From assembly GCA_016718805.1 (NCBI GenBank), contig JADKCP010000001.1:1166001-1230000 (forward strand): DNA of 64,000 nucleotides, given 5' to 3'. This document shows, piece by piece, positions 39,068-46,582 of this stretch (position 1 is its first letter; every line of letters starts with the position of its first letter). The position numbers and the translations under genes are program-made. The notes beneath the pieces were generated by a model, which saw nothing but the letters and a program-made list of their open reading frames with translations, did no database searches and was not told where the DNA came from. Source of the stretch: Bacteroidota bacterium (lineage in GTDB: Bacteria; Bacteroidota; Bacteroidia; UBA4408).

Positions 39068-39839
39068 AGGGTTTTATTTTTAATAGTTTTTCCAGCGATA
39101 CAATTTTGAAGCCATTTGTTACACAATGATTTAATGTTGCATCAAGTACAGGAATCACTTGTTCGTAGGTGTCGTGAAACAATAACATTGAGCCCGGTCT
39201 GATTTGAGAACAAACCCGCTCCTTAATTTTATCTTGATTTTTTGAAACGCCATCCATAGATCGCACGTTCCAACCAATGCACGTTAGTTTTAACTGCTCA
39301 ACAGCTTCAGCAATTGATGGAGTAGTAACACCATAGGGAGGTCGAAACAAAGCTGGTTTAATACCGAGTAGTTTCTCAATCGTATCATTTGTTCGACTTA
39401 TTTCTTTTTTGATTTTCGAACTTCCAAAAAAATCAAAAAAATAGGAATGGGAATACGAATGATTGGCAATTAGGTGTCCTTCTGCATGCATGCGCTGCAA
39501 CAACGCTTCTTTGCCTTCTATATTTTTACCAATGCAAAAAAAAGTAGCTGAAATTTCATGTTTCTTAAGCCAATCTAAAACCATTGGAGTAACAGTTTCA
39601 TTGGGCCCATCATCAAAACTTAGTGCGATGTGTTTGGTGCTACTATCTTTACTTTGACAGAAAACATCAACATGATAATTTGAATTTATTTGAGATGAAC
39701 CCCAAGCAACTATTGCAAAATAGACAAGTGCAGTTACTATAAAAATGAACTCAGGTAATGGAATTATAAAATAATGCAAACACAGCAAAAGTAGCATCAG
39801 CATACCAAAAAGTGCTGTATTAGTTTTATGTGTCAACAT
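39060..39839 (-). CDS. Polysaccharide deacetylase (NodB domain) with N-terminal membrane helices
   Basis: The 259-residue protein has two membrane helices at ~8-50 followed by a NodB domain. It keeps the catalytic and metal residues: LSFDDGPNETVTP (Asp76, Asp77), ANHSYSHSY (His127, His131), RPPYGVTTPS and LLFHDTY. Family 4 carbohydrate esterases remove N- or O-acetyl groups. Its position between a ketosynthase-like gene (7-base overlap) and the lolA-like gene (8-base overlap) suggests action on a glycolipid or other acetylated intermediate of the same pathway, which is inference. Confidence 0.87.
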   Translation of the reverse strand: MLTHKTNTALFGMLMLLLLCLHYFIIPLPEFIFIVTALVYFAIVAWGSSQINSNYHVDVFCQSKDSSTKHIALSFDDGPNETVTPMVLDWLKKHEISATFFCIGKNIEGKEALLQRMHAEGHLIANHSYSHSYFFDFFGSSKIKKEISRTNDTIEKLLGIKPALFRPPYGVTTPSIAEAVEQLKLTCIGWNVRSMDGVSKNQDKIKERVCSQIRPGSMLLFHDTYEQVIPVLDATLNHCVTNGFKIVSLEKLLKIKPYV

Positions 39840-40906
39840 GCCGTAAGCAATGAAAATGTGTGATTTATTCCTCTATAATGATTGTAAATCAAAATGGTTT
39901 TTACAGCGCGCTTTTTGTCATTGAGTAATATTGATGGAGAAACACTTTTTGATTTTAAAATATGTGCTGCAAGCAAGTAAGCAAATGAATTACACGTATG
40001 GTATTCTCCACTAAGATGCTTGAAATAAGCAACTGTACTTTTATTAAAAAGTTTGTCGCTTACTTCTGTATAAACACGCTCGTACTTCTCATCTCCATTA
40101 TAACCATAAAGTACTAAGTCAATATCGCTTGCTTGTACCTTATTTTCTTGCAAAAACTTTTGCAAACTTTCAGTTACTTCATTAATGTTTTCAGGTTTGT
40201 AAAGCATTTTACATCCCAGCAACTGTGCATAACTTGTAGCAGCGATTGTATTACTGAGTACAAAAAAATTTGCTCCTTCACCTGCAATACTTCCTCGTGT
40301 TTTAGAGTTGAATAAATTCAAATTTGTAAGCGGTTGATTTTTAAGATGTCCTAAGCGTTCTATAAGTTTGAGACTATTTGCAGTTAGTTCATCTACTCCA
40401 CCAAGCAAAACATTTTGTTCAGCTTTTTCTGCTAACAACATCATTGCATCCTGCACACAGCTTTCAAACGAAAAAGCTCGATGTACATAGGTGAAATTAT
40501 AATTGTTGCATCCCAACATCAATGCAATTTGACCTCCAACAGTATTGTGTGTGGATTGAATAAATGAGGTGGGTGTTAAAAACTGTTCGTTGTTTTGAAT
40601 AATTGCTCCTAAAAATTTTTCGGTATCTTCAATGCATCCAAGCCCTGTTCCTGTAAGTATGGCATCTGGTTGTTCCACACCGGCATCGTTTAAACACATT
40701 TTTGCAGAAGCAACGCCCATCTTAATAATTCTACCCATTCGACGTATAAGAGTAGGATTAATAAACGCTTTGTAATCGGGTTCAATACTCCGAATAGAAT
40801 GTTGTTCAGTTTGCTGTATTTCAGCTAAAAAATTGCTGGTGTATCCTGCTTGTTGAGCATTTACGCTGCCTACGCCGTTGATGTATACATTCATGTTAGG
40901 CCGCAC
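39833..40906 (-). CDS. Ketosynthase-like chain-length factor (catalytic Cys lost)
   Basis: The 357-residue protein keeps the thiolase/ketosynthase fold pattern (ILTGTGLGCIEDTEKFLG, STHNTVGGQIALMLGC, GSIAGEGANFFVLS). The active-site triad is gone: the nucleophile region reads VHRAFSFES, where a TACSSS-type motif is expected, and the HGTGT and GH histidine motifs are replaced by YGYNGDE and LSGEYH. Such proteins pair with an active ketosynthase as a chain-length factor in type II polyketide and aryl-polyene systems (ApeC in ApeO/ApeC). The active partner overlaps directly upstream by 11 bases. The start codon could be a few residues further in (Met5). Confidence 0.75.
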   Translation of the reverse strand: MRPNMNVYINGVGSVNAQQAGYTSNFLAEIQQTEQHSIRSIEPDYKAFINPTLIRRMGRIIKMGVASAKMCLNDAGVEQPDAILTGTGLGCIEDTEKFLGAIIQNNEQFLTPTSFIQSTHNTVGGQIALMLGCNNYNFTYVHRAFSFESCVQDAMMLLAEKAEQNVLLGGVDELTANSLKLIERLGHLKNQPLTNLNLFNSKTRGSIAGEGANFFVLSNTIAATSYAQLLGCKMLYKPENINEVTESLQKFLQENKVQASDIDLVLYGYNGDEKYERVYTEVSDKLFNKSTVAYFKHLSGEYHTCNSFAYLLAAHILKSKSVSPSILLNDKKRAVKTILIYNHYRGINHTFSLLTAC

Positions 40907-42104
40907 TAAATATTAAGGTTGAATTATTTCCTCCAAAACCAAACGAATTGCTAAGTATATGTTTTATACCGGCTCCTTCAATTAATTCTGTTTCGGGTGT
41001 TAATTGTAGCTCAGGAATTGGTGTTTTAAACCGTAAATTGGGAAAAATAATTTGTTGCTCTAAAGCCATAATCGAAAATACTGCTTCAATTCCGCCGGCA
41101 GCACCAAGTGTGTGTCCGGTAAATGATTTTGTTGAACTAAAGCGTGGTACCGTTTCTCCAAATATTCGTTTCATAGCAATACCTTCACTTAAGTCATTGT
41201 TTTGTGTAGCAGTGCCATGCACATTTATATAATCAATTTGAGTTGGCTGCAAATTACTCATGGCAAGCGCTTGGCTCATTGCCAGGTAAGCACCATTGCC
41301 ATCGGGCGAGGAAGCGGTTTGATGATAAGCATCATTCGCATTCGCAAATCCACTCAAAAAACCACGAATTTTTTTTCCTGATTCAGCAGCAGATTTTTCT
41401 GACTCTAAAACAATGTAACCTGCCCCTTCTCCTAAATTTAATCCGTTGCGTGTAGCATCAAATGGTCGACAAGCTTCTTTGTCGAATATCATCAGCGTAT
41501 TAAATCCATTGACGGTGAACTTTGTTAACGAATCGGTGCCACCTACAATTACTCTATCAAGCAGTCCGTGTTGTATTAACCGTGAACCAAGCATAATTGC
41601 ATTGGCCGATGAAGAGCAAGCTGTGCTAAGTGTGGTTACTTGTTCTTTAATTCCTAAATAGTCGGCTATATGTTCGGTGCTATCGCCACAATCATGTCCA
41701 ACAATGTTCGAAATTTTTCCTTTGCCAGGATTCGCTAAAAACTGAGTATAAAAAACTTCGCTTTTGTCCATCCCTCCAACGCTATTTGCTGAAATTAACC
41801 CGGTTTTTTTTTCTTTTACCGAGTGTATTCCTGCACTCTCAAGCGCTTGTTTAGCAGCATACATTCCAAGTATGGAGGTACGTGTATAGTTGCTTTTGTG
41901 GTTGGAAATATTGAGTAGGCTGAGCAGCTCTTCGTTGCTGTATTTAACTTCGGCAACCGGTAAGTTGTTTTTATGAACAGTATCCATATGTGTAATTGCA
42001 CCAATACCGGAAGTAGCTGAACGAAAATGCTGCATGCTTTCGTCAGTGTTTTTACCGATGGCCGAAATAATTCCAATTCCGGTTACAACAACACGTTTAG
42101 TCAT
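40896..42104 (-). CDS. Beta-ketoacyl-ACP synthase (FabF-like, active)
   Basis: The 402-residue protein has the full FabF-type layout with an intact catalytic triad: Cys163 in TLSTACSSSANA, His296 in NVHGTATQNN and His331 in FTGHTLGAAGG, and the glycine-rich end LSNSFGFGGNNS. It condenses malonyl-ACP with an acyl-ACP chain. In this operon it is the presumed catalytic half of a heterodimer with the Cys-less protein encoded next, using the ACP encoded just upstream (one-base overlap). General fatty-acid synthesis is less likely given the partner genes. Confidence 0.9.
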   Translation of the reverse strand: MTKRVVVTGIGIISAIGKNTDESMQHFRSATSGIGAITHMDTVHKNNLPVAEVKYSNEELLSLLNISNHKSNYTRTSILGMYAAKQALESAGIHSVKEKKTGLISANSVGGMDKSEVFYTQFLANPGKGKISNIVGHDCGDSTEHIADYLGIKEQVTTLSTACSSSANAIMLGSRLIQHGLLDRVIVGGTDSLTKFTVNGFNTLMIFDKEACRPFDATRNGLNLGEGAGYIVLESEKSAAESGKKIRGFLSGFANANDAYHQTASSPDGNGAYLAMSQALAMSNLQPTQIDYINVHGTATQNNDLSEGIAMKRIFGETVPRFSSTKSFTGHTLGAAGGIEAVFSIMALEQQIIFPNLRFKTPIPELQLTPETELIEGAGIKHILSNSFGFGGNNSTLIFSAA

Positions 42105-42355
42105 TATTTTTTGCTTTCAATATAAGCTACCATGCTCGAAATGCTATGAAAAACAGCTTTTCCATCGGCTGCAGAGTCAATTTTAATTCCGTAGTTTTTG
42201 TCAAGTAATACTATCAATTCGAGTGCATCAATTGAATCCAATCCAAGACCTTCTCCAAAAAGTGGGGCATCGTTTTCAATATCCTCGGGACTTACACCTT
42301 CAAGATTTAAGGCTTTAATAATTTCTGTTTTTAATTCGTTTGCTAGTTGGCTCAT
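42104..42355 (-). CDS. Acyl carrier protein
   Basis: The 83-residue acidic protein has the phosphopantetheine site GLGLDSIDALEL (Ser41) and the helix layout of an ACP (LFGEGLGLDS, LLDKNYGIKI). DSID instead of the DSLD of fatty-acid ACPs suggests a dedicated carrier of the polyketide or aryl-polyene type. It overlaps its neighbours by one and four bases, so it is co-translated with the ketosynthase genes. Confidence 0.92.
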   Translation of the reverse strand: MSQLANELKTEIIKALNLEGVSPEDIENDAPLFGEGLGLDSIDALELIVLLDKNYGIKIDSAADGKAVFHSISSMVAYIESKK

Positions 42356-42987
42356 TGAGGTTTGGTATTAAAATATAAATATGAATAATTTTCGGCATTA
42401 AATGGGAGTTCTTTTTCGTTGTCTGATTTTTCAATTAAACAACAAAGCGCATCTGCTTGTTCTGAATCGTAATTTATCCAGCCCATTACACAAGCTTTAC
42501 ATTGCTCATTAGTGAAAAGCTGTTGCACAATGTTGACCATATTTTCAGCATCAAATTGCTCAAAAATAAAAAAAGAATTTTCACCTTTAAAACCATTTCG
42601 TATACAGATTTCACCTGCTAAAATATTGGGCAAAGTATACACAAAAACGGATGGGCTGGGAAAATAATTGCTACGATCACCAATACTTTCCTGATGTTTT
42701 CGGTCGCTGTCAATACTCGAACTCGCATTGCTGAAACAGAGTGCCACTTCATCGGGTGTATACCGTTCCTGCCAATTTTTCCCGGCAAGGGTAAATTCAG
42801 CAGCCAATAAACCAAGCTTACTTAAATTATCCATTTTAAAAAATTTAAGGTAATTTAGTGTAGCAAGTTTATAGGCCTGTTTGGCAAAATCGGCAAAAGC
42901 GAGATCTTCGTTTGAATGCAGCAGTGCATTGTTCACATAAATGAACCGATTGGTAATGCGGCAATAGGAAGTAATGCGTGTTGTCAA
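42352..42987 (-). CDS. Ketosynthase-like N-terminal-domain protein
   Basis: The 211-residue protein resembles the first half of a ketosynthase (a Cys-loop-less form): LAAEFTLAGKNWQERYTPDEVALCFSNASSSIDSDRK, then FPSPSVFVYTLPNILAGEICIRNGFKGENSFFI. The recognisable part stops there and no catalytic motif is present. Short proteins of this sort occur beside ACP and ketosynthase genes in flexirubin- and aryl-polyene-like loci, where their role is unclear. It is the first gene of the minus-strand operon. A candidate -7 octamer (TACTTTTG on the minus strand, 43014-43021) lies 27 bases before its start. Confidence 0.65.
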   Translation of the reverse strand: MTTRITSYCRITNRFIYVNNALLHSNEDLAFADFAKQAYKLATLNYLKFFKMDNLSKLGLLAAEFTLAGKNWQERYTPDEVALCFSNASSSIDSDRKHQESIGDRSNYFPSPSVFVYTLPNILAGEICIRNGFKGENSFFIFEQFDAENMVNIVQQLFTNEQCKACVMGWINYDSEQADALCCLIEKSDNEKELPFNAENYSYLYFNTKPQ

Positions 42988-43070
42988 TTGATTTTTGCTG
43001 ATGAATGAAGGCGCAAAAGTAATTTATAATTGACTAGTTTTTAAATAGGATGCATCAAAATAAAAAAGAA

Positions 43071-43103
43071 TTTGAAAAATTAGCAGTCAAATTAGTAAAC
43101 TTG
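43071..43103 (+). promoter_or_regulatory. Candidate frr promoter
   Basis: TTTG at 43071-43074 and TAAACTTG at 43096-43103 fit the Bacteroidota -33/-7 pair (TTTG, TAnnTTTG with one mismatch) with a 21-base spacer. The frr ATG is 21 bases downstream. Confidence 0.45.
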
Positions 43104-43124
43104 CAAAGTAAAAAACAGTAAAGT

Positions 43125-43688
43125 ATGAACGAGGAAGTACAATTTTTTTTGGATGAAGCAGAAGAGCAAATGCAAAAAGCTATTTCGCATTTGGAAACCG
43201 AACTTGCTAAAATTCGCGCCGGACGTGCCAGTACGCAGATGCTGGACGGTGTATATGTAGAATATTATGGAACCAATGCACCATTGAACAATGTGGCAGG
43301 TATTAGTACACCCGACCCACGCACCTTGGTAGTTCAACCATTCGAAAAAGCAATGTTGGTGCCGATTGAAAAAGCGATTATGGCCGCCAATCTTGGATTT
43401 AATCCTCAGAATGATGGTAGCCTAATTCGTATTTCGGTACCACCTTTAACCGAAGAGCGCCGTAAAGACCTTGTTAAACGAGCCAAAGCCGAGGCTGAAC
43501 ATTGTAAAGTTACCTTGCGTAACATTCGAAAGGAAGCAAATGACGCAATGAAAAAACTAGTAAAGGATGGTTTACCGGAAGATCAAGGGAAGGTAGCCGA
43601 AACTAGGGTGCAAACACTTACAGATACATACAGCAGCAAAGCCGACAAGCATATTGAAATTAAAGAAAAGGAAATAATGACTGTATAG
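43125..43688 (+). CDS. frr: Ribosome recycling factor
   Basis: The 187-residue protein has the full RRF length and motifs: KIRAGRASTQMLDGVYVEYYG, NNVAGISTPDPRTLVVQPFEK, IRISVPPLTEERRKDLVK and the C-terminal helix of domain I. With EF-G it splits post-termination ribosomes in the cytoplasm. Unusually, the pyrH gene that often precedes frr is absent; frr is here a single-gene unit with its own promoter-like element and a strong terminator. Confidence 0.97.
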   Translation: MNEEVQFFLDEAEEQMQKAISHLETELAKIRAGRASTQMLDGVYVEYYGTNAPLNNVAGISTPDPRTLVVQPFEKAMLVPIEKAIMAANLGFNPQNDGSLIRISVPPLTEERRKDLVKRAKAEAEHCKVTLRNIRKEANDAMKKLVKDGLPEDQGKVAETRVQTLTDTYSSKADKHIEIKEKEIMTV

Positions 43689-43706
43689 TTTTAATGTTTT
43701 AATGTA

Positions 43707-43742
43707 AAAAAGGCTGTATTCAAAAAATACAGCCTTTTTTTT
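43707..43742 (+). terminator. Rho-independent terminator of frr
   Basis: A perfect 14-bp stem (AAAAAGGCTGTATT at 43707-43720, AATACAGCCTTTTT at 43726-43739) with a 5-base loop ends in a T run, 18 bases after the stop. The 249 bases from here to the next gene show nothing recognisable. Confidence 0.9.
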
Positions 43743-43991
43743 GCAATTTTTACAGACAATTATTGGAAGATTTTGGCCTTACCTTAAAGGTAGCTTCTTG
43801 AATTGGATGACAATAATTGTTTATTTTAGTTTGCTGTTCATGGTATGAGAATTCATAAATATTTGCCTTGTAAATATGAAGCTAGCTAACAAGAAGATCA
43901 ATTTTATAAAGGTTTTAAGCCTGAGTAATTTTGCTATACATCTATTGAAATAAAATACATTCTTAATCAACTATCAAACTCCAAATAAATC

Positions 43992-44450
43992 ATGAAAAAA
44001 CTACAATTTAAAGTAAGTATCAGCGCACCTGCATCCAAAGTATATGATATGATGCTGGGCTTAAGCAGTAAATCAACCTACGAACAGTGGACAGCTTTGT
44101 TTAATCCAACTTCCACCTTTGAAGGGAATTGGGAAAAGGGGTCGAAAATTTTGTTTATTGGAGTAGATGAGAAGGGCGAAAAGGGAGGCTTGGTTTCGAA
44201 GATCGTTGATAATAGAACTGACCAATTTGTGTCTATTCAACATTACGGACTCTTTAAAGCTGATAAGGAAATTACAGAAGGACCGGATGTAGAAAAATGG
44301 GCAAATGGATTTGAAAACTACAGCTTTGAAGAAAGTAATGGTACAACTTTGCTTATTGTTGATTTAGATACAACAGAGGATTTCATAAATTTCATGAACG
44401 ATACATATCCAAAGGCACTTGAGAAGTTGAAGGAAATTTGTGAGGAGTAA
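43992..44450 (+). CDS. SRPBCC (START/AHSA1-like) domain protein
   Basis: The 152-residue protein begins with KKLQFKVSISAPASKVYDMMLG, the typical first strand and helix of an SRPBCC hydrophobic-pocket fold. It continues with EQWTALFNPTSTFEGNWEKGSKILFIGVDEKG and ends with the long C-terminal helix TYPKALEKLKEICEE. The family binds hydrophobic ligands in the cytoplasm; no ligand is predictable. It is a single-gene unit ending at a bidirectional terminator. Confidence 0.8.
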   Translation: MKKLQFKVSISAPASKVYDMMLGLSSKSTYEQWTALFNPTSTFEGNWEKGSKILFIGVDEKGEKGGLVSKIVDNRTDQFVSIQHYGLFKADKEITEGPDVEKWANGFENYSFEESNGTTLLIVDLDTTEDFINFMNDTYPKALEKLKEICEE

Positions 44451-44515
44451 TTAGTAAAATGAATGCGCTTAACTAATGTTATGTAAACTTTTACACTAGC
44501 CTAAAATACCCATAA

Positions 44516-44551
44516 AAAAAAGAGGTTGTCAACTATGACAACCTCTTTTTT
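44516..44551. terminator. Bidirectional terminator between convergent genes
   Basis: A perfect 15-bp inverted repeat (44516-44530 and 44537-44551) with a 6-base loop has an A run on the left and a T run on the right. It can therefore stop transcription of the SRPBCC gene (+) and of the T9SS cargo gene (-). Confidence 0.88.
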
Positions 44552-44570
44552 ATGGAAAGTAATTCCTGAA

Positions 44571-45989
44571 TTACTCAGTAATTACTAATTTTTTGGTACT
44601 TAATTTTTTGCCATCAACCCAAACAGCTACAGAGTAAACTCCTTTGCTTAAGTTGTTGTCAGCTGATAAAATTACATTTTGTCCTGCATTCATCATCTTA
44701 TTAGCTAAAACGCTAACTTGTTGACCATTTGCATTCATAATTTCAACTTTAACTTGTGCTGCAGTTTCTAAATTAAATGGTAAGTAAAAGCTACCGTTTG
44801 ATGGGTTAGGATAAATTTCATTTACCACATTTCCTTTAGAAATTTCTTTTACTGCAAGTGGAGTGATTACTTGAAACTGAATAGTTTTATCAGATACATA
44901 AGTATAAACACCATGCTTTTCAGAAATTCTGAATGCAATGTTATAAGAGTTGTTGTTAATTTGCGATGCGTTTGGAGTCCAGCTGATGTCGCAACTTGCA
45001 ATACCTAAACCTGATGCAGTTGAAAAATAAGCAGGATTTGTAGTAAGCGCAAATGGAGCTCCGTTTGCACTCATAGTTAATAAATCGTTGTTTCCATCAG
45101 TAGCAACTACAGTTAAATTAAACGCTGAAGTAGCTGGTAAACTGAATGAGAAATTTCCTGAAGTATTAGTTGGCCAACCACCTGTATTGATAGCAGCACG
45201 AGCTCCATTGGTAGTATCGTTAATTACCAATATTTGCATATCACGACGAATTTCTCCGATTTTAACACCACCTCTGTATTCTTCTACTAAGAAAGAAGAA
45301 GCAAAATTACCCATCATATCTGGAATCCAAGTAATTTCACCTGTTAGAGCATTTAAAGAAAAAGGCTGAGCAGCTGCACCTGAAGGCAATACATATCCTG
45401 CAACAGGAGTAGAACCTGACATTCCACTAGTACTTAATGGAGTAACCAATGACCAAGCTAATGAATCGCCATCAGCATCAAATGGAAGTGGGTTGTATGA
45501 AAATAAATTGTTTAACTGAGCTAAAGTTACAGGAGCATTTAAAAATACCGGTGAAGAATTACTTGATGCACCATCCACTGTAATTAAGGTATTCAAATAG
45601 AACGACTCACTACCTGGATTTGTCATATTAACTATTGCTGCATTACGGCAACATTCGTCCCACTGAACCATATAGGTTCCAGCAGCAGGAAAAGTTACAG
45701 TATCAATGTAAGTATACTCTTCTACACCATTAATAAAGGTAGATGAACCACCATGAGAACGAGTTGAATTAGCAGCCCATGTGCTTGAAGTATCGGTATT
45801 TGAATAATTAAAAGTAGCAGTAGCATACATCGGAATACCCATTGTATCGCGATAAGCAACTAGGGTAACCTTATACTGTAAACCGCTAATTTGTTTAGCA
45901 GTAATTTGCCCTCCCATTAAATGCGAAGCAAACGAGCTTGTGCTGAATAAGGCTGCAGCCAAGGCTAAGAGTGTAATTTTTAATTTCAT
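44571..45989 (-). CDS. T9SS type A secreted protein with HLMGG/CCRN N-terminal module
   Basis: The 472-residue protein has a signal peptide (KLKITLLALAAALFSTSSFA) and then a module shared with the giant type B cargo at 16754-22576: SHLMGGQITAKQ, WDECCRNAAIVN, SSNSSPVFLNAPV, FDADGDSLAWSLVTPLS and EYRGGVKIGEIRRDMQILV. A further Ig-like region follows (~270-385), and the C-terminus is a type A sorting domain (NEIYPNPSNGSFYLPF ... KGVYSVAVWVDGKK). It should be secreted or surface-attached. The function of the shared module is unknown. The 297 bases upstream show no exact -7 match. Confidence 0.87.
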   Translation of the reverse strand: MKLKITLLALAAALFSTSSFASHLMGGQITAKQISGLQYKVTLVAYRDTMGIPMYATATFNYSNTDTSSTWAANSTRSHGGSSTFINGVEEYTYIDTVTFPAAGTYMVQWDECCRNAAIVNMTNPGSESFYLNTLITVDGASSNSSPVFLNAPVTLAQLNNLFSYNPLPFDADGDSLAWSLVTPLSTSGMSGSTPVAGYVLPSGAAAQPFSLNALTGEITWIPDMMGNFASSFLVEEYRGGVKIGEIRRDMQILVINDTTNGARAAINTGGWPTNTSGNFSFSLPATSAFNLTVVATDGNNDLLTMSANGAPFALTTNPAYFSTASGLGIASCDISWTPNASQINNNSYNIAFRISEKHGVYTYVSDKTIQFQVITPLAVKEISKGNVVNEIYPNPSNGSFYLPFNLETAAQVKVEIMNANGQQVSVLANKMMNAGQNVILSADNNLSKGVYSVAVWVDGKKLSTKKLVITE

Positions 45990-46286
45990 TGTGTATTCGG
46001 TTTTTAAATTGGTTTAAATTTTAGTGTAGCATAAGTAGTAAATAGTTTGGATATGAACAAATTAATTGTCGATTTTTTTAACAACTTGTTAACTATTGAA
46101 ACTAATAAATTGAAATTGTAGTTATTTGTGTACAAGAATTTGAAGCACAACACCACACTAAAGTGCACTTAGTTCCATAATTGGTAAGGAATTACTTTTT
46201 GGCAAAGATCAATAGTTCTTGATGGTTGAATTTATCATACTAAGGTATGTTAGTTTAACAGATAACTATTCTCCCTTTTTTGGAAA

Positions 46287-46541
46287 TTAGGCCAACCGTT
46301 TTAAATGTATTGTACAATCTTCAAGTTTTTGAATGTATTCGGTTTCAGTAATTTCTTCCCAATTGCGTTTATAGTCAAATATTAAATCATAAATAAAATT
46401 TCGATCAGGCAATATTTTAGCTTTAATGTGATGGATGGAATAATGGTGCCCGATTATTTGCAACTCTTCAAACTCTTCCGGTGAAAGTACTTTAAAAAAT
46501 GTGCGGTTATGTGGATATTTGCGGTATACCGGATAATTCAT
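46287..46541 (-). CDS. Small conserved-looking hypothetical protein
   Basis: An 84-residue frame (MNYPVYRKYPHNRTFFKV ... CTIHLKRLA) with ordinary codon use and balanced charge. I do not recognise a domain. The pattern FFKVLSPEEFEELQIIGHHYSIHHIKAKILPDRNFIYDLI looks like a compact alpha/beta protein without signal peptide or membrane helix. It is divergent from the AddB-like nuclease gene, with only 41 bases between the two starts. Probably real because it fills the space and has a plausible composition, but function is unknown. Confidence 0.6.
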   Translation of the reverse strand: MNYPVYRKYPHNRTFFKVLSPEEFEELQIIGHHYSIHHIKAKILPDRNFIYDLIFDYKRNWEEITETEYIQKLEDCTIHLKRLA

Positions 46542-46582
46542 AATTGGGCGAGATATTTTTTGTAAAATTACGAATTGAATTC

